Shown: piece by piece, positions 52,593-61,958 of the stretch | Numbering within the stretch: the stretch's first letter is position 1 | Layout: the number at the start of each line of letters is the position of its first letter | From: HIMB11 sp965657135 | GTDB taxonomy: Bacteria; Pseudomonadota; Alphaproteobacteria; Rhodobacterales; Rhodobacteraceae | NCBI GenBank assembly: GCA_965657135.1 | Contig: CBFHNF010000006.1 | Coordinates: forward strand, 62,001 to 126,000 | Direction: 5' to 3' | Length of the DNA: 64,000 nt | Position numbers and translations under genes: made by a program | Notes under the pieces: model-generated | The model's database searches: none | What the model saw: only the letters and a program-made list of their open reading frames with translations | Told to the model about the DNA's origin: nothing

Positions 52593-52883
52593 CTATGTCA
52601 GAACCCAACGCAAGGGTTTTCCAGAAATACGCCGGATCTGTCCCTTTGCTTCTAGGTCCAATTGAACGGTTTTCATCCACCATCCTGATTTTGCACCACC
52701 CGGAAACAGTGTTTGATCAATCTCTCTTTTGATCGCTTCCATGATTTCAGATTGTGTTAAGCCGGGCTGTTGATTTGGCAAAATAGCAATCAGCGCTTTC
52801 TTAGCGGCGGCGTATTTGACAGCATCAACCCGGGCGATCTGCCCCGGAAGATTTACGTTTTCAACTTCGATTTTTTCCGACAT
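52593..52883 (-). CDS. DUF6958-like small protein
   Basis: A 96-residue cytosolic protein. Recognisable stretches are EVENVNLPGQIARVDAVKYAAAKKALIAILP, GLTQSEIMEAIKR and LFPGGAKSGWWMKTVQLDLEAKGQIRR...PLRWVLT. The last part looks like a winged-helix wing ('GWWMKTVQLDLEAKG'), so nucleic-acid binding is conceivable. I recall this as the DUF6958 family, function unknown. It lies alone between soxG and sodB. Confidence 0.7.
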   Translation of the reverse strand: MSEKIEVENVNLPGQIARVDAVKYAAAKKALIAILPNQQPGLTQSEIMEAIKREIDQTLFPGGAKSGWWMKTVQLDLEAKGQIRRISGKPLRWVLT

Positions 52884-52954
52884 TGTATCCCCGACCTATG
52901 ATCATGCACCGTTTAAGATGATGCTGGGGGGAGGCAATTCAACCGCTTGCTACA

Positions 52955-52982
52955 ATAAAAAGAGGCGCCAATGCGCCCCTTT
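52955..52982 (-). terminator. Intrinsic terminator after soxG
   Basis: On the minus strand a 10-bp stem AAAGGGGCGC/GCGCCTCTTT (one G-T pair) with an ATTG loop is followed by TT and an AT-rich tract. It lies about 22 bases past the soxG stop and ends the soxBDAG operon. Confidence 0.8.
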
Positions 52983-53004
52983 CAAATTCAACCTAAGATC
53001 GTAT

Positions 53005-53565
53005 TCACCATGGGCCGACTTCAAACCCAGGCTGAGCAGAGTTTTTGAGTTGATTGAACATATATTCCGCAACCGAACGAAAACATATGACACGCGCACT
53101 GTTTTCGGATGTCATCCAAAACGCCGCAGGAATTTGTGCAAAGCGTGTGCGCCGTACCGTTCCCGCCTGTAGGGTTTTTACATCAATCGGGGCAAGCTTG
53201 GCGATGATCTCGGGCGTTGCAGAACCGTGTAAATCAAATACCGCACGGGCATCAGATACATTCACGACCATGCTGTGCGTATCCCCAAGTGCCCCGATCA
53301 GATCCGCAACCATGCGGTCCGCCTGATCATAGGCACAGACAATCATCAGTTCATCGGGTGACATCCACAGGATTTGACCAGCATCCGCAGGCGTCACCGC
53401 CAATGTCGCAGGTACCACCGCACCCATGACGGATTTAATCGCCTTTTCAACGCCTGCATCCGCCAGATCAGCACGCAGGGTGATCATGCCTGTTGCTGGT
53501 GCCTCAGACACCTCAACATATCCTGTTGCGCGTGCGCCATTCATTGCAGTTTGGATATTAGACAT
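53005..53565 (-). CDS. soxG: Sarcosine oxidase subunit gamma
   Basis: A 186-residue subunit of heterotetrameric sarcosine oxidase. It has the GcvT-like gamma fold with MSPDELMIVCAYDQADRM and the C-terminal RSVAEYMFNQL motif. The gamma subunit is structural, helping to hold the channel between the active sites. I chose ATG 53565, which overlaps the soxA end by eight bases. Fourth gene of soxBDAG. Confidence 0.93.
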   Translation of the reverse strand: MSNIQTAMNGARATGYVEVSEAPATGMITLRADLADAGVEKAIKSVMGAVVPATLAVTPADAGQILWMSPDELMIVCAYDQADRMVADLIGALGDTHSMVVNVSDARAVFDLHGSATPEIIAKLAPIDVKTLQAGTVRRTRFAQIPAAFWMTSENSARVICFRSVAEYMFNQLKNSAQPGFEVGPW

Positions 53566-56500
53566 TTTGTTTTGCCCCTTCTGCATCATAGAACACTTGA
53601 TCAACGATTTTGGCCTTGACCAACGATCCGTCCACTTGGTTAAATTCTAACACCTCGCCCATGCGCGCGGGCCCATTATGGACAAGACCCATGGCAATGC
53701 CGCGACCCAGTGTTGGCGAATAATACGTCGATGTGACGCGTCCTTGGGTATTGCGTTGTCCATTTGCGTTTGCCCCCTCGGCCACCGCATAAGAACCATC
53801 TGGCAATATTGATCCATCAAGGGTTTCCAGACCCACCAATTTCCACCGATCCGGCGAAACCATATGGCTGCGCTGTTGCGCACGTTTGCCAAGGAAATCT
53901 TCTTTCTTTTTGGAAATGGCCCATTGCAGGTTCAAATCTTGGGGAATGACCGTGCCGTCGGTTTCATCCCCAATCATGATGAACCCTTTTTCAGCACGCA
54001 TCACGTGCAGTGCCTCGGTTCCGTAGGGCATGACATCAAATTCTGCGCCCGCCTCTAATAGCGCATCCCAAAATGCACGACCTTCATTCGCAGGTACCGC
54101 GATTTCATAAGACAACTCACCTGAGAATGAGATGCGATAAACCCGCACTTTAAAACCGCCCAACGTGCCATCGGCCCATTGCATGAACCCCAGGCTTTCT
54201 TTGGACACATCCATACCGCCCAGTTTTTCCAACACTTTGCGAGCGTTCGGCCCCACAACGGCGACTTGGGCAAATTGTTCGGTCATGTTGGCAACATAAA
54301 CTTTCCAATCCCACCATTCGGTTTGTAACCATTCTTCCATGTGCGCATGGATCCGGTCCGCACCGCCTGTTGTGGTATGACACAGCCATGTCTCCTCATT
54401 AATGCGGGCGACAACGCCATCATCAATCAAGAACCCGTTTTCCGAACACATCAAACCATAGCGGCATTTTCCGACGGTCAGATTACTCATCATATTGGTG
54501 TACATCATATCCAAAAATTTGCCTGCATCCGGCCCCTTGACCACCAATTTACCCAGGGTCGATGCATCCAACAGACCAAGTGATTTGCGCGTTTGCAAAA
54601 TTTCGCGTTCCACTGCTTGGGCGCGCGTTTCAGAACCGCGGCGATAACAATAGGCGCGGCGCCAATGACCCACGGGTTCATAATCGGCCCCGTTTTCGTC
54701 ATGCCAGCCCTGCATGGGTGTTTGACGCAAGGGTTGAAACACCTCGTCCCGCGCAGCACCCGCAATCGCACCCATTGAAATCGGTGTGTAGGGTGGACGG
54801 AAGGTGGTGGTCCCGACATTTGGAATATCTGCATTCAAAGCATCAGCAAGGGTCGCCAAGCCATTGATATTAGATAATTTACCCTGATCTGTTGCCATAC
54901 CCAATGTTGTGTAACGCTTGGTATGCTCAACGCTTTCGTATCCTTCGCGCGCGGCCAACTGTACATCGCTGACCTTGACGTCGTTTTGGAAATCCAGCCA
55001 TGTTTTCATGCGCAGTTTGTCACCCGCCCCTTGCGGCATCAGCCACACGGCCTCGATTGCATTTTCGGATTGTTCGGTTGCCTCAGGTACACGGGTGCTT
55101 GGCGCCTTGTGGCCCAATGCTTTGACGGCCTCTTTGGCGCGCGCGGTTGCATCCGCCAAAACCGCAGAGAGGGCCAATTCACCATTCGCAGATCCCGCGG
55201 GTGTCACGAACCCTTGGCCGTTTTGATCGGTTGGACGACGGTTTAGATCAGGACGGAACATCACCGCCTGATCATCCCAGTTCAGCTTGCCACCGCAATG
55301 CGAATAAAGGTGTACAACTGGCGACCAACCGCCTGACATCGCAACCGCATCACAGGTTATTTCCTCAAGCACACCGCCTGATCCTGCCTGCGCACAGATT
55401 GACACGCCTGTCACACGTTTGCCGCCTTTGACCTTGGCAATCGCTTTACCGTTTTCAACGCGAACACCCATTTCGCGCGCCTGATCGGCCAAGGCACCTG
55501 CCCCGTTTGCGCGCGCATCCAAAATAACGGGCACATCCAATCCCGCCTGTTTCAGCGCAATCGCAGTGCGATAGGCGTCATCGTTGTTTGTGACAACAAC
55601 TGTGCGATCCCCAACCGCAACACCCCAGTTCACGACATAATCGCGCACTGCCGAGGCCAGCATGACACCCGGGATATCGTTGCCAGCGAAGCTTAGCGGA
55701 CGTTCAATCGCGCCTGTGGCTGTGATGATTTGACCTGCACGAATGCGCCACAGACGGTGACGTGGACCTGTCGCTTTGGGTGCGTGATCGCTCACGCGCT
55801 CATAGCCCAGCAGATACCCGTGATCGTAAACCCCCGCGCCCATCATACGCAATTTCAGGGTAACATTTTCCATCGCGGCCAGTTTGTCTAAACTGTCGTT
55901 TACGAAATCCTCTGCGGATTGTCCGCCGATCTCACCGCCATCCACAACGGCGCGACCACCCCAATGGGCGGTTTGTTCCATGACCAATACAGATGCACCA
56001 CTGGCGGCTGCGGTGCGTGCAGCCTGTAGGCCCGCGATACCACCGCCGATCACCACAGCGTCATAAAACGCATACAAGTGTTCATAGGTGTCCGCATCCT
56101 TTTCAGTCGGCGCCTGACCCAGTCCCGCAGATTGACGAATAAAGGGTTCGTAGATGTGTTTCCAAAACGGGCGGGGATGAATGAACATCTTGTAATAAAA
56201 ACCCGCGCTTAGGAACCGCGAAAACAATCCATTCACAGCGCCAATGTCATATTCCAACGACGGCCAGTGGTTTTGTGTTCCAACGCGAAGACCATCAAAC
56301 AACTCCGTTGTTGTGGCCCGCTGGTTGGGTTCAAATTTCGCGCCTTCGCCCATGTTCATAAGGGCATTGGGTTCCTCTGCGCCGGATGCAACAATACCGC
56401 GGGGACGGTGATATTTAAACGAACGGCCCACCAACATCTGATCATTCGCCAACAGAGCCGAGGCCAGCGTATCGCCCTCGTGCCCAAACAGGCGTTTGCC

Positions 56501-56569
56501 GTTGAAATTAAACTCGACTTGGCTTGCGCGGTTGACCAAACGGCCGCCTGTTTTCAAACGCATGCTCAT
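53558..56569 (-). CDS. soxA: Sarcosine oxidase subunit alpha
   Basis: A 1003-residue subunit. The N-terminal 2Fe-2S-ferredoxin-like part (VEFNFNGKRLFGHEGDTLASALLAN) is followed by an NAD-binding Rossmann domain with VIGGGIAGLQAARTAA (about 174-189), and the C-terminal GcvT-like half binds tetrahydrofolate (GKLVVKGPDAGKFLDMMYTN ... DETDGTVIPQDL). It passes the methyl carbon from sarcosine to folate as 5,10-methylene-THF. I chose ATG 56569 (MSMRLKTGGR), overlapping the soxD stop by four bases. Confidence 0.95.
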   Translation of the reverse strand: MSMRLKTGGRLVNRASQVEFNFNGKRLFGHEGDTLASALLANDQMLVGRSFKYHRPRGIVASGAEEPNALMNMGEGAKFEPNQRATTTELFDGLRVGTQNHWPSLEYDIGAVNGLFSRFLSAGFYYKMFIHPRPFWKHIYEPFIRQSAGLGQAPTEKDADTYEHLYAFYDAVVIGGGIAGLQAARTAAASGASVLVMEQTAHWGGRAVVDGGEIGGQSAEDFVNDSLDKLAAMENVTLKLRMMGAGVYDHGYLLGYERVSDHAPKATGPRHRLWRIRAGQIITATGAIERPLSFAGNDIPGVMLASAVRDYVVNWGVAVGDRTVVVTNNDDAYRTAIALKQAGLDVPVILDARANGAGALADQAREMGVRVENGKAIAKVKGGKRVTGVSICAQAGSGGVLEEITCDAVAMSGGWSPVVHLYSHCGGKLNWDDQAVMFRPDLNRRPTDQNGQGFVTPAGSANGELALSAVLADATARAKEAVKALGHKAPSTRVPEATEQSENAIEAVWLMPQGAGDKLRMKTWLDFQNDVKVSDVQLAAREGYESVEHTKRYTTLGMATDQGKLSNINGLATLADALNADIPNVGTTTFRPPYTPISMGAIAGAARDEVFQPLRQTPMQGWHDENGADYEPVGHWRRAYCYRRGSETRAQAVEREILQTRKSLGLLDASTLGKLVVKGPDAGKFLDMMYTNMMSNLTVGKCRYGLMCSENGFLIDDGVVARINEETWLCHTTTGGADRIHAHMEEWLQTEWWDWKVYVANMTEQFAQVAVVGPNARKVLEKLGGMDVSKESLGFMQWADGTLGGFKVRVYRISFSGELSYEIAVPANEGRAFWDALLEAGAEFDVMPYGTEALHVMRAEKGFIMIGDETDGTVIPQDLNLQWAISKKKEDFLGKRAQQRSHMVSPDRWKLVGLETLDGSILPDGSYAVAEGANANGQRNTQGRVTSTYYSPTLGRGIAMGLVHNGPARMGEVLEFNQVDGSLVKAKIVDQVFYDAEGAKQNV

Positions 56570-56895
56570 GAGAAATCCCTCCATGACCAACCAAGGCGTT
56601 TTGCGCTGATCTTGTCTTTGATCTCTTGTGGGGGTTCAAAGGTTTGGGCCGCATAGGTGCCAAAAACAACAAGACTTTGGGTGCAGCGTGCCGCATGGAA
56701 CCACTTGCCACAGCCATAGACATGACGCCAGCGTTCAAAATGCACGCCCTTTGGGTTTTCGCGCATGAACAAATAGACCTCAAAATCCTGATCGCTTGAC
56801 CCTGGACCATAGCGTTTGATATGAGCCTCGCCCCCTGGGCTTAGCTCGGTTTCTTCACATTTCGCGCCGCAATAAGGGCATTCCAATAATAACAT
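56566..56895 (-). CDS. soxD: Sarcosine oxidase subunit delta
   Basis: A 109-residue zinc-binding subunit. The zinc ligands are visible as CPYCG near the N-terminus (Cys6, Cys9) and HVYGCGKWFH (about 58-67). RYGPGSSDQDFEVYLFMRENPKG is the family core. It helps assemble the tetramer. It lies 12 bases after soxB and overlaps soxA. Confidence 0.94.
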   Translation of the reverse strand: MLLLECPYCGAKCEETELSPGGEAHIKRYGPGSSDQDFEVYLFMRENPKGVHFERWRHVYGCGKWFHAARCTQSLVVFGTYAAQTFEPPQEIKDKISAKRLGWSWRDFS

Positions 56896-56907
56896 CTGTA
56901 ACCCTCC

Positions 56908-58152
56908 TTAGTGCGCCACGCCTGCAGCGACGCTTTCGTCGATGAATTTGCCTTCACCGAAACGCCACATGCTGAATTCATCGGCCAGTGGTGATGCGCC
57001 TTTGGCCATCAATTCGGCCATGGCCCAGCCTGATCCCGGGATCGCCTTAAACCCGCCTGTACCCCAACCGCAGTTGATGAACATGTTTTCAACAGGTGTT
57101 TTTGAAATGATCGGCGAACGGTCACCTGTCATATCCACAATACCCCCCCATTGACGCAGCATTTTCAAACGACTGATCATTGGGAATGTTTCAACCAAGG
57201 CGCGTACGGTTTCCTCGATATGATGGAATGATCCGCGTTGGGTATAGTTATTATACCCATCCGCACCGCCTCCGATCACCATTTCACCCTTATCCGATTG
57301 GGACATATATCCATGTACGGTGTTGGCCATCACAACCACATCCATACAAGGTTTGATCGGTTCGGACACCAGCGCCTGAAGCGCAACAGATTCAATCGGC
57401 AAACGGAACCCTGCCATATCGGCCAAAACGCCCGAATGCCCCGCAACCACAACGCCCAGCTTATCGCAATCAATCGCACCCTTCGTTGTGTCAACGCCAA
57501 TCACCTTATCCACGTCACGGCGAACACCCGTGACCTCGCACTGTTGGATGATGTCCATGCCCATATCAGAACAGGCACGCGCATATCCCCATGCAACCGC
57601 ATCGTGACGCGCAGTGCCCCCGCGTGGCTGCCACAGCGCGCCCAACACCGGATAGCGCGGGCCATGAATGTTGATAATGGGCACCAGCTCTTTCACACGT
57701 TTGGGTGAAATGAATTCTGTCGCCACACCTTGCAATGCATTTGCGTGCGCTGTGCGTTCATACCCACGGATTTCATGTTCGGTCTGCGCCAACATCATCA
57801 CCCCACGTGGCGAAAACATCACGTTATAATTCAGATCCTGTGACATGGTTTCATAAAGGCTGCGTGCCTTTTCATAAATCGCAGCAGATGGATCCTGCAG
57901 ATAATTTGAACGAATGATCGTCGTATTACGGCCTGTGTTGCCGCCGCCCAGCCATCCCTTTTCCAGGATCGCGACATTTTTAATGCCGTGGTTTTTGCCC
58001 AAATGATAGGCCGTGGCCAATCCATGACCGCCTGCACCAATAATGATCGCGTCATAGCGTTTTTTGGGCGCAGGTGATTTCCATGCGCGTTCCCAGCCCG
58101 TCTGATAACGGACGCCTTCCCGCGCGATTGCAAATGCAGAATAACGTTTCAT
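56908..58152 (-). CDS. soxB: Sarcosine oxidase subunit beta
   Basis: A 414-residue flavoprotein that oxidises sarcosine (N-methylglycine) at covalent FMN/FAD sites. The GxGxxG dinucleotide motif IIIGAGGHGLATAYHLGK is at about 32-49. SGEP-like and HSGVLADMAGF regions and the C-terminal GWGTGGFKAIPGSG motif are conserved. ATG 58152 matches the family start MKRYS, but no Shine-Dalgarno precedes it, so translation may use an unusual leader. First gene of soxBDAG, divergent from ccmI. It suggests use of glycine betaine, choline or creatine-type methylated compounds. Confidence 0.94.
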   Translation of the reverse strand: MKRYSAFAIAREGVRYQTGWERAWKSPAPKKRYDAIIIGAGGHGLATAYHLGKNHGIKNVAILEKGWLGGGNTGRNTTIIRSNYLQDPSAAIYEKARSLYETMSQDLNYNVMFSPRGVMMLAQTEHEIRGYERTAHANALQGVATEFISPKRVKELVPIINIHGPRYPVLGALWQPRGGTARHDAVAWGYARACSDMGMDIIQQCEVTGVRRDVDKVIGVDTTKGAIDCDKLGVVVAGHSGVLADMAGFRLPIESVALQALVSEPIKPCMDVVVMANTVHGYMSQSDKGEMVIGGGADGYNNYTQRGSFHHIEETVRALVETFPMISRLKMLRQWGGIVDMTGDRSPIISKTPVENMFINCGWGTGGFKAIPGSGWAMAELMAKGASPLADEFSMWRFGEGKFIDESVAAGVAH

Positions 58153-58328
58153 ATGATTTCGAATCCGATTGTCCGAGTGTTTGTCACATATGCCTTTATC
58201 CTGCTGTGCGGCCACGATCCAGTGCGTCACAACACCGTCGACTTGCGACATCTCGGCAATGTTGTTGATTTCCTCTTTATAACCAACGGCATGATCGTTA
58301 CATATACCGCAATCGATATGGAGGGACC

Positions 58329-59540
58329 ATGACGTTCTGGATCATCGCAGTAGGTACTGCACTAATCCTTGCATTTTTCTTGTTTCGCAGTTTGATTTCG
58401 CCTGTGCCAACAGACGAAAGCCAAACACAACTGGCCATCTACAAAGACCAGCTGGCTGAAATTGAACGGGACGAGGCGCGCGGCACATTAAGCGAGGATG
58501 AGGCCAAACGCCTACGCACCGAAGTATCGCGTCGTATATTATCCGCTGATGCGCAATCGCAAATTACCCCCAAGGCGATGTCAATGACCGAGGTTGCCGC
58601 CGTTGTGACGGTTGTATTGGTGACTTTGTTGGGTGGCGGGTTATGGGCCTACACAAATTTGGGTGTGCCAGGTTATGATGATTTACCACGCGCAGAACGC
58701 TTTGCACGCGCCGATGAAATGCGAGAAAACCGCGCGACCCAAGACGAAGTCTGGGTGCGCCTACCCGTCGAGGTTTTAAATGATGCCGAGGGGCAAAATG
58801 GCGAACTGATCAAAAAATTGCGCGAAACTGTTGAAACACGTCCAAATGACCTAGAGGGTCACCGCATTTTGGTTGGTGTTGAAACGGGATTGGAAAATTA
58901 CCGTGCCGCGGTGCGTGCGCAAGAACGCATCTTAAGTATTTTGGGAGGCCAAGCAGAGGCGGAGGATTTTTTTGAATACGGTCAGTTGTTGATTTTCGCT
59001 TCTGGTATGTATGTCTCTCCCGAGGCAGAAAACGCGTTGCGGGCGGCTCTTACACGTGACCCGTCGCACGAAGGCGCGCGCTATTATATGGGGCTGATGA
59101 TGTTGCAAAACGATCGTGCTGACGTGGCATTCAATGCATGGCGACGCCTGTTAACCCAAGGCGATCCAGAAGCCCCATGGCAACAACTCATCCGCCAGGA
59201 TATTGAAGAAGTCGCCGCAATGGCGGGAGCTGTGAACTTCGAACTTCCACCCCCGCGCCTGAAAGGACCAAGCGCGGCGGATATCGAAGCTGCCAGTGAA
59301 ATGTCCGCAGCAGATCGCCAAGAATTCATACGCTCGATGGTTGCCCAACTCTCGGATCGTTTGGCAACCGAAGGTGGCAGCGCCGCAGAATGGGCCCGAT
59401 TGATTTCGTCTTATGGCATTTTGGGGGAAGTCGAAAACGCAAAAGTGATCTGGACCGAGGCCCAATCGGTCTTTGGCACAGATCCATCGGCTATGGAACA
59501 GTTGCGCGCAGCTGCACAAAATGCAGGTGCGCTCGAGTGA
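58329..59540 (+). CDS. ccmI: Cytochrome c biogenesis protein CcmI
   Basis: A 403-residue inner-membrane chaperone for apocytochrome c. Two membrane helices (about 3-17 and 88-112) flank a short cytoplasmic loop with ESQTQLAIYKDQLAEIERDEARGTLSEDEAKRLRTEVSRRIL, the CcmI signature. The periplasmic part has TPR helices (about 165-395). GGAGGG precedes ATG 58329. It lies 25 kb from ccmABCDG, a split usual in this group. It overlaps ruvX by four bases. Confidence 0.92.
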   Translation: MTFWIIAVGTALILAFFLFRSLISPVPTDESQTQLAIYKDQLAEIERDEARGTLSEDEAKRLRTEVSRRILSADAQSQITPKAMSMTEVAAVVTVVLVTLLGGGLWAYTNLGVPGYDDLPRAERFARADEMRENRATQDEVWVRLPVEVLNDAEGQNGELIKKLRETVETRPNDLEGHRILVGVETGLENYRAAVRAQERILSILGGQAEAEDFFEYGQLLIFASGMYVSPEAENALRAALTRDPSHEGARYYMGLMMLQNDRADVAFNAWRRLLTQGDPEAPWQQLIRQDIEEVAAMAGAVNFELPPPRLKGPSAADIEAASEMSAADRQEFIRSMVAQLSDRLATEGGSAAEWARLISSYGILGEVENAKVIWTEAQSVFGTDPSAMEQLRAAAQNAGALE

Positions 59541-60016
59541 TCACTGATAACATCACTGCATTTGCCGCAGCTCTGCCCGCTTTGTCGCCACTGATTGGGC
59601 TAGATTTGGGAACCAAGACCATCGGCATCGCAGTCAGCGATACATTTATGTCCGTAGCAACACCGCTAGAAACCATCAAGCGTAAAAAATTCTCGATCGA
59701 TGCAGAGGGTGTGATCAAAATCATTAAGGCGCGTAAGATTTCCGGAATGGTCCTTGGACTTCCGCGTAATATGGATGGCAGCGAAGGTCCAAGATGCCAA
59801 GCGACCCGGGCATTTGCCCGTAATTTTGAACGCATACACGATATGCCAATCACTTTTTGGGATGAACGTTTATCCACCGTTGCAGCAGAAAAAGCGCTGC
59901 TTGAGGCGGATACGACACGAAAACGTCGCGCAGAGGTTATTGATCACGTCGCCGCATCGTATATCTTACAAGGTACGTTGGATCGTCTGGCACACATAAA
60001 CCGAGCAGAAACCTAA
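59537..60016 (+). CDS. ruvX: Holliday junction resolvase-like RuvX (YqgF)
   Basis: A 159-residue RNase H-fold nuclease implicated in 16S rRNA 5' processing and possibly in recombination. The catalytic Asp is in IGLDLGTKTIGIAVSD, and the later acidic motifs TFWDERLSTV and VIDHVAASYILQ complete the site. GTG 59537 overlaps the ccmI stop (GTGA), so I take it as the start rather than the longer frame. DUF1289 follows after one base. Confidence 0.92.
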   Translation: MITDNITAFAAALPALSPLIGLDLGTKTIGIAVSDTFMSVATPLETIKRKKFSIDAEGVIKIIKARKISGMVLGLPRNMDGSEGPRCQATRAFARNFERIHDMPITFWDERLSTVAAEKALLEADTTRKRRAEVIDHVAASYILQGTLDRLAHINRAET

Positions 60017-60017
60017 G

Positions 60018-60248
60018 ATGAACACACCCCTTTGGAAACGCAATGAAATTGAATCACCCTGTGTGCAAATTTGTGTTGTGCATCCAGAAACGCGCACTTG
60101 CACAGGCTGTTTTCGCACAATCGATGAAATCACCGATTGGTCACGCATGACATCCGAGGCACGCCGCGACATCATGGAAGACCTGCCAAACCGTGCCAAA
60201 CAATTAAAAGTGCGCCGTGGCGGGCGTGCTGCGCGATTAAAGCGCTAA
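60018..60248 (+). CDS. DUF1289 small cysteine-rich protein
   Basis: A 76-residue protein with the family motif SPCVQICVVHPETRTCTGCFRTIDEITDW, in which four cysteines (about 15, 19, 28, 31) probably bind a metal or Fe-S cluster. The tail is rich in Arg/Lys. Function is unknown, but the family is common in proteobacteria. It starts one base after the ruvX stop, so ccmI-ruvX-DUF1289 is one operon. Confidence 0.9.
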   Translation: MNTPLWKRNEIESPCVQICVVHPETRTCTGCFRTIDEITDWSRMTSEARRDIMEDLPNRAKQLKVRRGGRAARLKR

Positions 60249-60319
60249 TCCCGCGTTCAGCGCCGCGTTCAAATCCCGTTCGTTTTATACACCCTTGGCA
60301 TGTCCCCGCGCGCAAGCTG

Positions 60320-61078
60320 CTATGGTGTGTTCAACCAATCCGTGACACGGCGCACTTCTGGACGAAAGTATGCGATCATGCGCCCCTCAGAGGGGGCGGT
60401 TACGCCTGTTGTCCAAGGGGCCACACCGTGCAGGCACATGGGATCCAAAACATAGGCTTCGCCGGGGCGGGCATGCACTTTGACCCTTGGACAAGTTTCA
60501 AACACATGTTTGCGTGTCGCTGTATACAGCGCAGTGATGTCGTGATCGCAAATTTCTGCATCGCGCATACCGTGAAACACCTGTTGAAACGCGGCTCTGA
60601 ATATCTGATGTGATCCTTCCCAAATTACCATCGGGCTTGCGTCAACATCAAAATTGTTCAATGGCATTCCCAGGACATAGGCGTGTGGTTCCCGCACAAA
60701 ACGTCGTTTTGGTTGCCCAATTCCTAAAATACCATCCACATGCGCCGCATCCCGATTTTTGCGAAATTGAAATGCGGCGTCGCTTTCGCCCTCACGCGGT
60801 TTCGGATAGCCAGGATAGGTAATAGACACCTGTGCCTTATGATAGGGTCCAGGGCACAAACTGCGCAAGCGTGCGGGAAATTCAGCGCCGGGCAAATCTC
60901 CATTTGCTGCATTTGGCAATGCATCAACCCCGACAAACCATGTCCCCTCGCAGACCAACCATTTGCGCTGCATTTCGGGATTTTGGGACACCGCTATTGC
61001 GATTTGGCGTGCCTGACGTGCCCATCTTGCGAGTTGTGGATCATAGTCGATCTTTCTCCAGCCAGCAGAACCAAACAT
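60320..61078 (-). CDS. Phytanoyl-CoA dioxygenase (PhyH)-like protein
   Basis: A 252-residue protein with features of Fe(II)/2-oxoglutarate oxygenases. A HxD pair lies in AAHVDGILGIG (about 126-136), a distal His in MCLHGVAPW (about 221), and an Arg that could bind 2-oxoglutarate in EGRMIAYFRP. The VIWEGSHQIFRAAFQQVF helix is also typical of PhyH. The substrate is unknown. It lies four bases downstream of the TauE/SafE permease gene, suggesting co-transcription. Confidence 0.7.
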   Translation of the reverse strand: MFGSAGWRKIDYDPQLARWARQARQIAIAVSQNPEMQRKWLVCEGTWFVGVDALPNAANGDLPGAEFPARLRSLCPGPYHKAQVSITYPGYPKPREGESDAAFQFRKNRDAAHVDGILGIGQPKRRFVREPHAYVLGMPLNNFDVDASPMVIWEGSHQIFRAAFQQVFHGMRDAEICDHDITALYTATRKHVFETCPRVKVHARPGEAYVLDPMCLHGVAPWTTGVTAPSEGRMIAYFRPEVRRVTDWLNTP

Positions 61079-61082
61079 TGGA

Positions 61083-61889
61083 TTAATACCCCATTGCCTT
61101 GCGCAGCATATTCGCTGCTACGAAAATTAGGAACACTGCGAAGGAGCGCTTAAGTTTATTTGCCTCTAAACGATGGGCCAGCGACACGCCGATTGGGGTC
61201 GTGACCAATGTCATCGCAATGATCAATCCAAAGGCCGCCAAATTCACCGCCCCCACCGTCATGGGAGGGCGCAACGTAGGATCCAGCGAGACAAAGAAAA
61301 AGCCCAAAACCGAAGGAACGGCAATCAACAATCCAAACCCCGAGGATGTCGCAACAGCCCGATGAATTGTCATGCCATGTAACGTCATGGTCGGCACCCC
61401 CAAAGATCCCCCACCAATCCCCATCAAAACCGAAAAAAACCCAACAAGTGGGGAATAAATCGCGCGCCGCCAACCTGTGGGCATGTCGTCTGCAACACGC
61501 CATTCAGTTTTCCCAAAGGCCATGTAAAGACCAATGCACATTCCCAACCCACCAAAAATCCACTGCAATGTCGATGAACGCAATTGTGCGGCAATGGCCA
61601 CAGATATAAGAGCCCCCATCATAATCCCCGGTGCCCATGTACGCAGCACATCCCAATCCACCCCGCCCCGTTTATTGTGCGCACCAAGTGAGCGCAGAGA
61701 TGTTACAACAATCGTTGCAAGCGACGTCGCAAGGCAAATTTGCATCAAATCGGAGTGCGCATAGCCCAAGGAAGTAAACGCATAATGGAACGCAGGCACG
61801 AGGATCATCCCCCCCCCGACACCGAAGAGTCCCGCAATAATACCTGCAAACGCGCCCACAACCGACAAGGCAATAACCATTTCGATCAC
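61083..61889 (-). CDS. TauE/SafE-family sulfite/anion exporter
   Basis: A 268-residue inner-membrane protein with about eight hydrophobic helices in two repeats. The N-terminal GLFGVGGGMILVPAF and the internal GIGGGSLGVPTMTLHG motifs are the paired family signatures. Members export sulfite, sulfoacetate or other organosulfur anions. Upstream of the PhyH-like gene in a probable two-gene unit. Confidence 0.9.
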   Translation of the reverse strand: MIEMVIALSVVGAFAGIIAGLFGVGGGMILVPAFHYAFTSLGYAHSDLMQICLATSLATIVVTSLRSLGAHNKRGGVDWDVLRTWAPGIMMGALISVAIAAQLRSSTLQWIFGGLGMCIGLYMAFGKTEWRVADDMPTGWRRAIYSPLVGFFSVLMGIGGGSLGVPTMTLHGMTIHRAVATSSGFGLLIAVPSVLGFFFVSLDPTLRPPMTVGAVNLAAFGLIIAMTLVTTPIGVSLAHRLEANKLKRSFAVFLIFVAANMLRKAMGY

Positions 61890-61958
61890 TGCGCCTACTC
61901 CTTAATTCAAAGCGCCCCGTCTGAGGCGTTAAAGATGTACTTCAAAGATTGCTCAGGG

